In this document: one piece after another, positions 24,051-38,429 of the stretch
Position numbering within the stretch: position 1 is the stretch's first letter
Layout: the number at the start of each line of letters is the position of its first letter
Source of the DNA: Trametopsis cervina
Taxonomy: Eukaryota; Basidiomycota; Agaricomycetes; Polyporales; Irpicaceae
Length of the DNA stretch: 64,000 bases
Direction of reading: 5' to 3'
Assembly (NCBI GenBank): GCA_022385755.1
Contig: MU278356.1
Span: 542,589 to 606,588 of the forward strand
Made by a program: the position numbers and the translations under genes
Notes under the pieces: generated by a model
Seen by the model: the letters and a program-made list of their open reading frames with translations, nothing else
Database searches by the model: none
What the model was told of the DNA's origin: nothing

Positions 24051-27000
24051 ATCCAGAAATACGAATACATGCTTTTTGCGCTGCACCTGCACATCCCCCG
24101 ACCGAGTGAATGAATGGACGCGTGATTCTAAAAACCCCTGAGTTCTAGGTTCCTACCGTACAAGGTGCGTCTTTGAGCCGTTGGAGCTGGAAGCATATAC
24201 TCTCCCGAGCCACTGTATTGTATATAAAGTTCCTGTACTGTATTGTATTATATCAATTTACTCCCGCTACCGCAAGCGCTGGCCATCGACACGAACACGG
24301 GGGCACGCCCCTAAAACTCTGCGTCCACCGCACACATCACATCCGCCTCCGCCTCCGCGAAGTCTATTGCTGCAATTATACGTTATTGTGCAGATCTGCC
24401 TCCGTCCCTCGCCCTCCTCCGCCCTCCTAAATTAAGTCACGGATGTGTTCACCGGCTGATCATAGCGGGGTGGTGGTCGACGCGACGGGGGTGCGCGGAA
24501 GCATAACATCTCACGGTTACGGTGCACTGCACGCCCCTCCCCTCGTTCCTGTCCGTCGGCATCTCGGGGTGAGGTTCTCTGTGATTGAGCGTAACGGGGC
24601 GGGTGTGCGAACGTGTGCTTAAGATTGAAGTTGAGGCTTATGGGTGGCCAGTAAGTTCGGATGGCCAAGGCTAGGAACTTGAAATGGCAAATGCGTTGGG
24701 AGGCTAAGGCGGGCATGGACAGCTGTGTGTACGGTGACTTAGGTGCGTACGTGTGTTATTCGTGTTCCTTGCCTTTGATGAATTTCAGAATTTAGGAATA
24801 TCATGCGCTGGCCATATGAGTGGAGCTTGGTAGCCGATGACAACGACTTCAACCGCCAGCTCTCCTCGTCTCGCGGTCGGGACGCGTCGGTACACCTCGT
24901 TCTCTTTGTCTAGGACCATGTATGTTCCAACACGCCAAGTCGAATAAAACATCACCAGGAGCCCCTCCCCAGTCAAGTGGTACGACCCCGCCAAATCACC
25001 TGAACACCGGCCACGCACAAGTCTACCGCGACGAACGGTACGCACCATTCCCAACACGCGCAGAGCACTACGAGCCTCGCGGGAACGTGTTCTGATCAAC
25101 CCCACGCCGTCCCTCCCCGCCGCCTCACATCATTCAATTCACCCAATCCATCCCATCCTATCCAATTCAGTCCAGTCCATCGAGTCAATGACGCACCTCG
25201 CCTCCCGCGAGCGACGACCCAACAGTCAAGCGGTCGTGTGACGCGCGCGGCGTACCTGGGCGGTGTCTCCCCTCCTGAGCAGCTGACTGCACGGGCTAAT
25301 CACGAGGCAGTACGCATCGAAATAGACTGTACGTGCCGACGCTCGCAACTCTGGATAATGTACTGGTACCAAGTGCCCAGGAGCAGCTAGCATAGCAAGC
25401 CGTGATGAGATGCGCATCAGTATCAGTATCAGAGGCCAGGCACTCCTGCGATGCGATTAGAGTCTACCGTAGGACGACACAGGTCCCCCGTTCGAGCTGG
25501 GCTTTCACGGACGGACTCGTTGAGTCGAACGAACGAACGAACGAAACGAGCAGTTGACCTTGCGCTCGGCGCAAGTGAGCCCAGACAGCCGTTCCCTCGC
25601 ACAACCCGCCCGCTGCGCGGTCTCCTCCTCTCCTTTTCCACACATCGACACACCTCGCTCACTTGTGCTTGTGCTCCAAACACTCAGATGCCAGAACCCC
25701 CACACCTCATTGGATCCGAAAGCCCCATCACCCCCTTACCCTTCTTGTCCTCGAATGTATTGTATTCGAATCTCGAAATGCGATATAACGACCGAACGCC
25801 ACCAACAGCCGCGGCGGTGGGGGCGGACGTAGTGCGCCGCGTGGCTACCCAAATGCTACATGTGCACACATGCGCATACAGCGTAATTACAACCCAAAGC
25901 TGGCGCACGGCACGCACGACGAGATACGGCACGACGATACGATACGGGGCGGCGTGACGCGATGCGATACGATGCGGGGGTTCTTGGCGGGACATCGAGG
26001 GCTCGAGGATGTCTCTGTCTGTGGTTGCTAGGCGATGCCGCCGTGCTTCTTTGACTTCGCAGAGCAGCACGCACGCCCGGCGGAACGAACGAACGACGCA
26101 GTTGCGCGCGACCCACATCCGTCGTACAGTACCGCTACCTCGCTCATCCGGAAGGTCTAGACCCAACTATGGGACCCTCGCTGTGCACGACCTGGACTCG
26201 CCGTTTCGGCTTTCTTTCCTCCAGAAGGGCTGACGGGCTGGTGTGGGGCGTGTCTAATAATGGTGTTGATGCGCTGGGAGGAAATGGAATATAATAGATG
26301 GATGGATGGTATGTGCGCTGTTGCTGTTGCTGTTCTGTTGGCGACTCAACTTTTAATTTAGGAGTGCTGCCTCGTGTCGCGCCTCTATGTGGTGTCTCTA
26401 GAGCTAGAAGCTGCGCCATGCAGGTGGACAATGATTTAATTTTGCTTCGAGGCTGCTCGAACACACGACGCGAGGCACTCCTCGAACAATTCGAGTGTGC
26501 ACGACTCGCCGACGCGTCATATCAGACCGTTTGTCTACTCGCACAACGCGCATACAGGGTCGCACTCGCGGTACGTGTCCAAACGGGCAGTTAGGCAGGC
26601 CCTGAGCGGCCGAGACAGAATCCGTCATTGAGGCAAGCTAACAATATTGGACGCAGGTAAGACGGACGTAGTGGCGAGCCTGCGAGCTGCGGTTATGACA
26701 TATGGGGTCGCTGGCTGCGTGCAGCGAGGCTGCTTTTGCCGAGTCTTTTTTTCGAAACCTTGGCACTTCGAAATCTCTCGCGGTAGGTTTCGAAAATTGG
26801 AGGTTCTGCTACGGACCGGCATGACGCAAACCATCGAGGTTGGTTGGTGTACTGTAACTGTACTGGTACTGGTTGATTGTCGAATAGTCTGGACGCACAC
26901 ATCCTCGATTTTTAGACATTGATCGAGGAGTGTTGTTGCGCATATTCACACTGGCGGCAGCACCGTGCACGAACACGCGGCGGGCGGAACGGGCGTAAAT

Positions 27001-30000
27001 CAACAGGGAAATCTGTGGCGAGCCAAGCGGCTGCCCCACCAGTAAATTCCGAATAGTCAAAACCTTGAATTCACTAGCCCGCACAGCAAGTTCCGTTACA
27101 TCACAGAAAAGCACAATCACAGCACATCCCAACAATTCCAGCGAACAGTAACGCACCCCACTAGCGCAGGGCTCCGTCACCCCTGTGGCAGCCCAGCGTG
27201 ACACACGCCCTTTCTTAGATCCTTACAGCATAGCAAGGGCGGGTGAAGTGCACGGCTGAGCAGCTGTGCGATGTCGGTCGGGCGTGACGAAAGATTCTCA
27301 CTCTGGGCTCCACAACGCCGGGCAGTGGCGTTCCCTTCCTACTGGCCGTTACGGGCGCTTGTGAGTTATCGTGCCCCATCAGCCTTTCGCGGCGTCTGTT
27401 GCGTGCCCTGCCCATCGATGGGAGCCACGCGAGCGGTGCTGTAGTTCGACGGCGGGACGTGTATGCGAATTTTAGCGGGCGGGCTCATGACTTGCAGCTA
27501 ACGTTGTTATGATCCGACGCCAGTTCGCCCGTCCGTGCGTGCTCCATCCCGAGCGTGCAACTTTAACTTCTGTGGCCACCCTGGCGGTGCGCAGATGCTG
27601 ACGACGAGACCCGGATTGTATGAAGCTAAGTACGCGTAGCCGCCTGGGATAGCCTCCGTTTCCTCGGGTCGTCCTTTTGTCTTTGCGAGACGAGCAATGC
27701 GGTGCAATGCACCACGCACTACCACGTATGTGCGCGATGATCAACACTGTATGCATATGACGATGGCAGTGGTCGTCGCAGATCCAGCTCGTCGCTCTCC
27801 ATTGCTAGTCACTCTTCCTTTCCAAAGCTTTCCAAAGACGGCCTCGCACGCACGGGCGTCCTTGCGATACGTACGTTTCGCTCATATCACCTAATTCTGC
27901 CGCCCAGCAATTCATGATTCATGATCGACAGGACCCACCACCGCCAGCCGTGCCAAACCATGCCATCAACTCCCCCTTCCAATCCTCCACGAAAGTGCGC
28001 GCACCGAGATCTCACGCGCAAGCCAATCATTCATTAATCACGCCTGCACCACTCCGCCCATCCACTAGCCGTCTGCCCTTCCCTTCCCTTCCGACGGCGC
28101 TCAACCAGCCAGTGATTGTTGATCCCTGGCCACCTACGTCCGACTCGAACGGTTGCTCGCTGCCGTACCCATCTCTTTCCATCTATCTGTCTGTCGGGCT
28201 TTGTCGCTCCACGACGCACTTATACTTATCTCTCGGACTGTCCTAACAGACAGACATGCAATCTGGGAACGTGAACACGTCTATCGTACACTTCTGATGC
28301 GCATCGTGCGGCGTTTCTTCGTGGCTTCGTCAGGAAAACGCTAGCTCACATCTCGCTCTTGCCTTGCCACGACCGCAATACAGGATTTGCTGGGCAGACC
28401 ACGCAATCGCTCGCACCGCACCGCACCACTCCCGCTGGTGTCGTATATTCTTCCAAAGTTCCAAGTTCCATCTCTCTGTCACGCAGATGTGGGTCCAACA
28501 ACAATTCCGCAAATAATTCCGTCCAACGCACGTTCTATTCGTCCCCGGTCTCAGAACAAGGATCACACATGCACTTAGACCTCCACGAGTCTCGCATCTC
28601 GCATGCCCGTCGATGCCCACGTCCTTGTACTCGCTAGAACGTGCCTGGCGAGGGGTGAGGTCGGTCCCTCCAAGCCACGCCACGCCACGCCCGCCACCCG
28701 ATAATGAAATCACGCTCGTGGCGTCCGCGGCGCCCCGCCGGTTTGCTGGGCTGGGTGCGCCTGATCCCATCTGGGTCACCTGCCGTGCGCTGATGTCGGT
28801 GTCTCTTGTCTCGTTCCAGTGCTCGTGTCGGCAGGATTCGCCGAAATTATGGAAATTATGGAAAACATACGGGAACGGAGGCGTGACTTTCTGGGCTGTC
28901 ACGCTCGCACGCACGCACGAGCTTGGTTTTGCGCTAGTGGTGGCTACATCTACATTACGGTATAACTGGATGGCTGGGCGAGCACGGCGAGATAAGCAGT
29001 TGCGTGTTTTCACCGTTTTGGTGTCGTTATGTTATGCGTTATGTTCTGTGTGTTTTCTTATCTGACAGAGAATTTTATCACTGCAGGTACTGAGCCCTCC
29101 TCGGGACGACGCAAATCACGAACCCGAACACAACAGTACAGTACACGATGACGCGTGCCGTATCTCCCAAAACGCTTACGCGTCGCGTCCACAGCACAAC
29201 TGTAACTGTAACTGTTGCTGTTACTCTTATCTGAATCGCCCTCCCGCGTCGATTGCGACCCCGACGCGTTAAGATCGCCGTACAGTAACCCGTCATTTAT
29301 CGCGCATCTCGCGCCACGCCACGCCGACCCGTCGCCCCGCCCTTCTCCCTTTCCCTCTCCTCTCATTTCTTCCCATTCCTTCTCATTCTTTCGCATTTCT
29401 CCTCCTTGGCCCTCCCTCCCTGCACGCGCCACCCGAACGATGCGGCGCTACCCCTATAGCCTCCCGATATCACGCACCCGCTACACATCGAGCATCGAGC
29501 TACATTAGCTGCAGATTGGGTCGCCGCACGTACTGTATCGAATCGAATCGTATCTCGTCGGCCCTTTCTAATGGCTACATACAAGATCGGCGCAATGAGA
29601 ATGAGAAACGAGGACAAGGCGTGACGATGGCCGTGTATGCGCGCATGTCACGCCCTCGCCCCGACGGCCGCGCATCGTCGATCCCAATCTTGTGCTTTCC
29701 CGGCGGTTTGGGAGGGCGGGTCATGGCGGGTCATAGCGGGATGACGGGTTGTGGTGTGCGGCGTACCGGCGGTTTGAACGACGGGAGTTTTTTTTTTTTT
29801 TTTTCGTGTCGGACTCATGATTTGCACATGGATGGGGTGTTTTGGATTGACGAGAACGCGTTGAGTCCGAGTCCGAGCTCGTCCACCGAGTCATCCAGTG
29901 TATACTTGCGCTTTTTATTTTCCGAAATAAAAATTATGAGGCCGTTCTATTTGCCCGTGGCTATATTTTATCGGTCAAAAATGTCTGGTAGCGCAACGCC

Positions 30001-30455
30001 ACGACCCTTATGATTTTTCAAGCATGTTAACGGTACTTCTACGTCGACCCAGGCTTTCCATCAGCAGACGCGGTTTGAATGCGGGCTCGTATCATGACTT
30101 TGAGCCTTATTACTGCCCTGCTGTAATAATAATAATTGTGGACCAACTTTATGTGCACAGTAGAAGCGCTGAAGTCGGGAGCTTCGCGAACGCTGCAATT
30201 GCAAGACGCGTCTCCGAACCATGTTTACCACCCTGTCTGTTCGTAAAGGCGGACAACCTCCGCAAAAAACACCGACCATGGTATTCGGTGATTCATCCGT
30301 TCTCGATGTGGAACTCGAGAACGTCCGGAAGTATGAACTCATTGCTACGCGACATACGCCGTCCGCTCTCCTCGCTGTATAGTGCCTAGCTTCATCCACC
30401 GTGCTCAATGTTGGTAGGACGTGCTGGCGACCGCCACGTCGTGCACTCTCAACAA
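24051..30455. other. Gene desert downstream of the Ecl1-like gene
   Basis: About 6.4 kb with no supported gene. It contains CGAA x5 at 25526-25545, short duplications near 25400, 25900, 26330 and 28680, and a 17-base T run at 29788-29804. A 227-codon minus ORF at 28330-29013 has no recognisable domain. A short ATG frame at 30222 (MFTTLSVRKGGQ) could be a leader exon of the following pseudogene, but this is not secure. Confidence 0.45.
29788..29804 (+). repeat. T17 homopolymer
   Basis: Seventeen consecutive T residues lie in an otherwise GC-rich context. No flanking target-site duplication or retroposed coding sequence was seen, so it is recorded only as a simple repeat. Confidence 0.85.
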
Positions 30456-32169
30456 CCTCAGGCCCTCCGTAGGCCGACTCGGACCTCTTCAACTATAATG
30501 CGGGACGCTGGCTGCAAGTCCCGTACCCACTCCTCTGACATACCTCTAACCCACCTTCAGCGTGAACGATGCCCTCCGTCTCTCCGAGCGCAAACGCGAA
30601 TTCAACGTCGCCTCACTATGCCGCTTAGCAGCGCAGTCCGTCGGTCGAAATGCTGAAGACATCAAAACATTCGTAAAACTCGCCGAGGGCGGGTTCAACC
30701 GCACATTCCTCCTCACAATGCACGAACGACGGCTTCTCGCCAGTCGCACGGATCCCATACCGCATAACCCTCCCATAATTCCACGCCGCGCGAGCGAAGT
30801 CGCCACCATGCGTTACATGCCTCCCGGTGCCCGAGGTGTACGCCTACGCGCCGGACGCGGATAACGAGGCGCAGACGCAGTATATTTTTATGGAGTATGT
30901 GGGGAAAATGAAGCCCAGCGATGTGTTCATGCAGTTGGGGTGGGGGAAAGGGATATTGCGGTGGTTTTAGGAGAGCTTGTGAAGCTTGAGACGAGGATGA
31001 TGGAGATTGAGTTCCCGGCGGGGAGTCTGTATTATGCGGAGGATTTGGAGAAGGTGGGAGGGGGTGCGGGTGTCCCGCTTGGGAATGCGAGTGAGTTCTG
31101 TGTGGGACCGGATGTGAGGCTGCATATGTGGTATGGGAGGAGGGCGCAGCTTGAGGTGGACAGGGAACCGTGTACGTCTTTCCCTGCATTGTATCTTCCG
31201 AAATTGTCTTATTCGACTTTACAGACAAAAGCGTGCAAGCCACAATCGAGGCCGCAGCCCACAAAGAACTGGCGTAAAAGTTTGGCAAACCGCTCCTCCC
31301 CTTCCAGCGCGAACACAGAGAATCATACGACTTCGCGGAACAACCGCCCTCAGACCATGCACAGAACCTCCACCGCTACCTCCTCCTCGCGTCCTCTCTC
31401 ATCCCTACGAACCCGACCCTCCACCGCTTTAGCATCCGCCACCCAGACCTGCAACCAAGCAACATCATAGTCACCCCTCCCTCCGCCTCCTCAGACCTGA
31501 AGATCTTAAGCCTGCTCGACTGGCAACACGCTTCCATCCTCCCCCTCTTCCTACACGCCAACATCCCAGGACGTCTGCAGAATCACGCCGACCCGGTCTC
31601 GCACGCCCTCATCCCGCCCACTCTGCCTTCAAACATCGAAGAACTGGGACGAATCCGAGCGGAACGCCGCGTTTCGTGCACTACTACTACATGAAAACCA
31701 CAGAGGAGTATAACAAGCACCATCACGCTGCGTTGACGGACCCCGTGGCTCTGCTCGCGTTCCGCCTGTTCACCAAGGCGGGCGCACCATGGGAGGGCGA
31801 GACGCACGCGTTGCAGACGACGCTCATCGAAGTAACAGAGCACTGGTCCACCCTCCCCCGCTCAGACGCCCCATGCCCCATCGCCTTCGCGCCCTCAGAC
31901 GTGCTCACGACGCGCGGCTGGACGGTGCGGACGAGAACTTCGAGGGGTGCCGCGCGATAATTGGGTTCGAGTCGGAGATGTGGGTGCCGACTGAAAACTA
32001 TGAGATGGCGAGCAATATCGGGGAGTTGTTGAAGCTGCGGCTGTTGATGGCGCTTGAGGATAGGGAGCTCCGGGCGAATTTTGAGAGGATTGGTTCTTGG
32101 ATGATGTGGACGAGAGTGATTACATGTAGTGAGTGTCGAAGCGCTCGACGGCGTGCGTATTTTACTTAG
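30456..32169 (+). pseudogene. Degenerate aminoglycoside-phosphotransferase-family (AIM9-like) gene
   Basis: The family is clear: NAGRWLQ, then LAEGGFNRTFLLTM, ASEVATMRYM, LPVPEVYAYAPD, TQYIFMEYVG, the catalytic-loop region FSIRHPDLQPSNIIVTP, LLDWQHASILP and HYYYMKTTEEYNKHH are the landmarks of fungal APH-fold proteins related to mitochondrial Aim9. The frame is broken repeatedly: a 4-bp ACGA duplication at 30722-30729, a stop at 30776-30778, frame changes near 30800, 30820 and 30940, a TAA at 31275-31277, and further shifts near 31650 and 31905. One normal intron (GTACGT...TTACAG, about 31170-31224) survives. The reading is an old kinase-like gene in decay; clustered sequencing indels are the alternative. 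Neighbouring intact genes argue against pervasive error. Confidence 0.75.
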
Positions 32170-35100
32170 GTTGTTGTCTATATGTCTAGACTAATACACT
32201 ATGCTCTAGAGGCATTTACATGAGTCGTTTAGAACGTGTACCCATGCCATATTCATAATACAAGTACTGTCAATGAGAAACTTTGACCATCATATGCGAC
32301 GGCCAGTTTCCAAACGTCAAGTACTTCAAAGATCCATTGCACGGTCAATGGTGTCACCGGTGCATATTCGCATGTGATTGGTACGCTGAAGGCTCACTCG
32401 GCTCGTTTGTCTGCTGTATGCCGCCTATCCTCTAGTGCTGTAAACGGTGCTGACACCATAGATTTATCGACTGACTGTGCGGGTGTCTTTCGCAGGAGAA
32501 ACATGAGAAACGATAAGTTAACTCCCAGCAGAGCGGCCCATCACACCAACTAGGCACACACACATCACAAGTTCCCAAGAAACCCCGCCGCGCGACGAGC
32601 TGAGTTCGTTATCGGCACCACCATCGTTATCAGCCCGCCCATCCATTGGCTGTCGGTGTCTATACGGGAATTTGTAGCTTCCCGAATGCGGAGGGACATA
32701 ACATACGCCCACTTATACGAAGGGGCACGTCGGGTGATCGAACGGATGGAAGGAGGTGTGTCATTGCCGTCTTGTTCGAAAGAGCTTAGCACTGTCACAG
32801 TCCCTCTCTTGGTCTCTTGGTGTCCCTATCGTTGCTACGCGAAGACCAGCTCACTTCCGAGTCCAATTGGCAAGATAACTTCAGGAAGACCGTGACTATA
32901 CACATTCCACATCCCTCACGGTTTCCCCGCGCGACCCAGTCCAACGGGCCTCGACCCACCCCCGCACAGTTCTACGGTATCCCACTCCCGAACGGGCATA
33001 AGATCTCGATACCTCCATAGATCCGCCATTCACATTCAGTCCCAGCCCAGTCCAGTCCAGGTAGCGTCCAGCTTTACGTTGACAACGAACCATGATAACA
33101 ATGTGCGCAGTTTCTCCAAAACCACCGCACGCATGCTCCGAGCCGCAGAATCCTGAACGAGAGCGATAAGCCTCCCTCGGATATCCTCGGGTGCGCTCCC
33201 GAAAACGGTGCTGTATGCGCGTCTGGCGGGCTCTTTATCGTCGCACTCTGCGACCCTGCAAGGGACGTGACGAAGTTTGGTACGATTCTGATCTTGCAAT
33301 CATCTTGCATCTTTTGTTGACTGCTTCGTGGTTATCTCCTGTGAAGGCGGGCGCAAGAGTTATTTTTACAACGCGGGTTTCCCATTGTCGGTGATGGGAG
33401 TTGCAAGCTAGAGACTGAATCCCAGAGCAATGGAAATCTGTCCAGGATCGCCGTGCAGTATAGCGTCGATCGTAACGCGTCACACAGCCTGGAGAACTGA
33501 GATGAGCTCGGGATGGCAGGGATTTGCGTACATTTGGCATTGGATTCCCATCCTACTCTGTGCTCGATGAATGCTTGAGGTGTGACGATCGACGTTGTCA
33601 CTCCATAGCTCAGGAATGCTTAGTCTGAACGCGATCGTAGCTGCGTACGTATATGTAGCGATCATATAGTGTATCTGCAAAGAGTCAGGTCTCGTAAGCA
33701 AAGGTACATGGTGGCACAGCATGAGCTAGGGGAGATAGAGTTTGCCTCCGTTGGCACTTGTCATTCCGTTCCGTTCTACTGTGGCAGAATTTACTAGATA
33801 TCTTGTCTGCTTGGCCACAGCCAAGCGCAAGTGACGAGAATTCAGCTCTGAATTCTGCCTCCATCGAGCGTCACGCAAGGAAATACATGCGGTCCTGTCC
33901 CGAGCGGACTCACAAGAGAGTCCAGGGTTGCTGTCTAAGCAGAGTCGAGACCTCTATGGCTGTCCCGCCAATGACTAAGCAGCCGAACTCGGTGGAGTAC
34001 TGTGATGACCCAAAGCCAGGGTGCTTCTCGGCTTCGAAAAAGGCCGCGGACGAACGGAGGTGAGAGGAGGTAAGAGATGAGGTCGAGCCGCAACAAAATG
34101 ACAGTGCGCAGCTCTCCATTGACAACACAGCGTGACGCATGGTCGGTTGATTTATGTTAAAGTTACGAATAGGCTCGCCCGCCGATGCTCGAAGGCGGCA
34201 GGGATGTTTCAGCGCTGGGGAACCGAGGTTACCGAGCAGAGCGTTTGCAGGCACTGCTCCTCCTAATGCATTGTCATACAAGAGTGGTCACTTTAGCATG
34301 TAATCACGTTGACTACCACGCTTACGAAGCCACATCCTTCACCTAGCCTCCACGTGAAATGTGTGTACTGTACGGCGGAGACATGTGAGATGAGCGAGAC
34401 GAGCCTAAATACCTTCCTATTTGGGACAAGACGCGGTCTAATGATGGCAGTAAACGCCCGTTACTGAGTGAATATTGAACAAGCGCTCTCAACGTTGCAC
34501 AAGTCGCGTGACGACTGAGCAACCAGTAATCAGGTATGCTGCTGCGGAGGACGTGGCGGGAGTGTCAAGTGAGCTTACAAAGTTTCACTACCGCACCAAC
34601 GACACCAGAAGGCAGAAAGGACGTCGGCGGGGCAAAGTGAAGGCGCTTGTTTGCGCCTCGCAACTCGAAAGTCTCGTGTTCGTCACCCAATTTGTTCCTA
34701 TCTTCACCTTGCACAGTGCTCAATCAATCTATAGCCTTCAAGTCTCATTGGCCGAGCGATCCGAGGGGGTACTTATCGACTGTCATTTCCAGAACACCCA
34801 TTACAAGGGCCATTCCCTGACATTGCCGTGGTTGCAGTGCTGCAAGCCGAGTAATGCGCTCGTTATACATCGCCCATGCGGGAGTTTCATACTGGTGGGT
34901 GCTTGTGGCAGAAGACGACTCAGTCTATCAACCATTCACCGCCGACGTCTTCGCAAACCGACGTCGGTGTCTGTGTTGCGCCGCCGGCACTGAACATGAC
35001 CATCTGGGGCTGGCAATTAACCCGGAGTACACCAATATGTGCGGCACCTAGCGTCGAACCCTCAAATCTTCGGCGCGGTAGAAGCTCCAGACGATCGCGC

Positions 35101-38100
35101 TCAGGTCTACCAAGAGACTGAGGCGTTGTCGTCGTCGTCGCTGTGACCCCGGTTTACCCGACTTCGTGGCATCGCGCCAATGTGGCCCTTGCACGTTTCT
35201 CAGCTATCGTCTGAGAAATGCCAACGCTGGTTGACGTCCAATACAAATAAGGTGTGCTTCTGATACTGTTGATTTATGGACCACTAAACCTATCGCAGGA
35301 CTTTCCGATACTTACTAGGTGGTAGCTATTTCGCACCATCTATGAGCTCGTAAGCTGAATTGGTCCGCGCCGACTTTGAACACAAAATTGAACAATCCAC
35401 TGGTCATGATAGTCAGCTCACGGCGCATCGTTTCTTAGCAGCCTCACGTTCATACAACAAACCTTAGAGAGCGGGGGCCGCCCCAATCTGGTTTAGGTTT
35501 TCACGTACCCACTGATCGCGATACTTGCGAAGGTTGCTACAAAAATACATCGCTGCCTGGGTTCCCTAGATTTTATGCCATTGAGATGAAGATACACGCA
35601 ACCAGGTTTCAGCAGTGAATTCTGGCTCGCACGTCTGGGAAGGTTGTGAGACATGGTAGATAGCAAATATAGTACAGGTAGGGTGTTGGAATCCACGAGG
35701 TTACCAACATGCGGGTCGGGGTGTACTTACCCCATCCCATGCGCAACTGTGTACCAACCAACGAGCCGCACGTCCGCTCGTGGATATCGTGACATAAGCA
35801 CAGCTGTAGCTTCAGCACGGAAATATCTGAGCTATCGTGACCTGATTAACACTCATGCCTCGTTGCGGCTCTCGGTGCGGGAGAAGACCTTGTCATATGA
35901 AATTACACTTTTGGCGCTGGCATTTCACGAATTGTGTCACGTTCTTCTGTGCGTAGTTTGGGAATCGCTGAGCCTATCGTGTACCAGCTCGGAGACTGTA
36001 GGTGGTTGCGCGATGGTACGGAGTAAGAATCTGCGCGATGTATCTCAGGCTGTCTACGCCACTAGAACAGCATACCAAGTGTGAGTATAGGCGATCGTCG
36101 TTTTACTATGAAGGTTGGGCGCAATGCACGTTGTCACGCCATAGCTGTGGCTAAGATACCCTGAGTATGCACACTGTGATGAGCCATTGTAAATAACTAT
36201 ACATATCACAACCAAGTCTGGCAACATGGAACGATCCCATCTGACTGTATCACGGTTTGTAAAAGCAGAAGCCAGACTGCAGAACGTAATGGCATCCAAA
36301 CATTGCCTCACCTGCAACCGGCATATACATATCCTGTTAGCACGCCGTCCGAAGCCATGAGCCACAGCCTTTACTAGGGCGGATTGAGGCACGGGGCAAG
36401 GCTGTCACGGACCTAGAAGATGCGCCTCCATCATTGTATCACGATGTGTTTATCGGCACTTTTTGCCAGTGTAAGAGGGTCTACTATTGCAGTATTGAGG
36501 AGAGAAGCTATGGAGCGACGAATTATGCGAACGACCCCTAATGCTCGCACGAAGCCCAAACACAGTGCTGCCGTGAAAAGTTCCAGTTTCAGTGGAAAGA
36601 CGCTGCAAATTTTCTACGGGCGGCGGGTACTGAATGATTCGACGTCAAATGGCCAAACACCTCATCGCGCAAATGTCAGTAAAGGGTTCAGGGGATGAGG
36701 ATCATGACCCACTTCCGCACCTCGGATATCTGAGTTGCTGTCAGCCGATGGAATTGTCTGTGTTGGCAACGACGCCATTCACCACGATATCGGAATCGAC
36801 ACTTCGTGACTAAGAGGGCTTAGCGTACCCCTCGTGACACGCGCCTCGCCCAGTCGCATACATCGGGCCCTCTGCGCTGCCAGGCCAAGAGCACGAGCTG
36901 ACAAGCATACAAAGCCCTTCGCTGCTACCGTGGGAGAGACCGCTGCCCACAGGCCTGCGTTCCGTCGACACAGAGCTGTCGCTGGAAACGCGTCCGGCCC
37001 AGTTCTCCTGAAGTGGTTTAGTACCAGATAAGAGGACGATTTCTCCGTGGCAGCGCTACTGTTCTTGAACAGCAAGCGCGCGTGACTTTCGGCTGGTGTC
37101 ACGCTTGCTCAGTCGTTCAGTATAGACTGCGGTGCCGACTGATAGGTGAGCCTGCCGACTGGGGCATGAAGCAGTCCAAACAGTAATGTACCATCCCTGC
37201 AACGGGGCAATGATGGTAGCAGCAAGGTATGACGAACATGGGCGATGGGAACGCATTCATTAATATTGTACGTTTACATAAAGTGGCCAACTCACCGACG
37301 GCCAATTCATCTGCACAATATAGTATTCCGGATATGCGCTTAATTGAGCATCTGCAGAAACTTGAGAGAAAATCGTTGGCTGGGTTCATGAGAAATGCGC
37401 GTGTAAGGGTGACGTACCTATCAGAAGCCTTTGCAGAAAATCCAAGAGCGTTGTTCGGACAGCACGTTGTGGCAGTGTTGAACTCAAAATATCAAACCGA
37501 CTCGGCCACTGTCAGAAATGATGCTGTATCTACTTAGCGGTACAATGCTACATGTGTTCGACACACATACCAAACTTCATGAGAGGGCAGTTTCTCTGCA
37601 TGAGCCAGATTGACGCTGCTGAACGCCAAGGAAAGACGTGCTTTACGGGAACCCTACACGTTCCCTGCCGCGATCCTTGAAAACAAGATATGGGGCGTTG
37701 GAGCTTGAGTGGTCCGTGTATTCGGAGGGAAAACGGGGGAAGTTTGTAAGAAGGCCGAAGATTGTTTGGTGGAAGTCTTCCCGGTTAGTGACCTATACCC
37801 GGTACTGCCATCTCCACTTAGTAGACTGCAGGCTGGTCTACGACGTACTCTGCGCCGGGCTACAAGGGTCTTCTGAACCCAATGTCTTTTGGCCCTCGCC
37901 ACTAACACCGTGTTGACGGCTGCGCACAGATTTGAATAGGATGATTCCGATTGTCTTTCATGCGCAAATACTTGGCAGAGATTGGGGAGCAAGCAACCTG
38001 ATGCAGACCACAGAGACCATGTCAGCAGATACAAAAGGCGACGAACATCGGTACTTGCAAGATGCTTAGCTTGCCGGCACATTAAACTGTCGGGGCACGG

Positions 38101-38429
38101 AACCGGTACTTCATGCAAAAAGCAGACTAAACAGAGTAACATCTGTCGTATAACATTTTTACCTATGTACAAACCTAATCCTCGTATTCCAGGCAACAAT
38201 GCCTTTCTCCGCAACCTTGTTTCTCTGATTACGCTTACGTCAACGACCCTCACCTGACCCGAGAAGGAGAAGGCATGACTTAATGGCTGCACAGCCTGGA
38301 AAGAAAACTGCAGGAGCGGTAACGGGCTCTTGCCTTGATTCAGCGGTGCAGACGTGAGAGAAAGGATGCGATAGCAAACAAACAACAAGATATAGAGCCT
38401 TGAATACAGATTGGACCGCTGTCGCACGT
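32170..38429. other. Gene-poor region without recognisable features
   Basis: About 6.3 kb, more AT-rich than the preceding desert. ORFs of 60-260 codons occur on both strands (for example 33910-34281 minus, 34475-34993 plus, 35653-36084 plus, 37654-38427 minus) but none shows a domain I know, and none has a convincing exon structure. Degraded gene or transposon relics are possible. I saw no terminal repeats, reverse transcriptase or transposase motif. Confidence 0.4.

Noticed and set aside
28330..29013. A 227-codon minus-strand ORF
   Set aside because: No domain, no splice context and noise-like composition; long ORFs are expected by chance in GC-rich DNA.
29788..29804. Poly-T run as the trace of a retroposed gene
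   Set aside because: No adjacent coding remnant or target-site duplication was found.
33910..34281. Minus ORF considered as a hydrophobin-like or transposon-derived protein
   Set aside because: It lacks the eight-cysteine hydrophobin pattern and any transposase or reverse-transcriptase motif.
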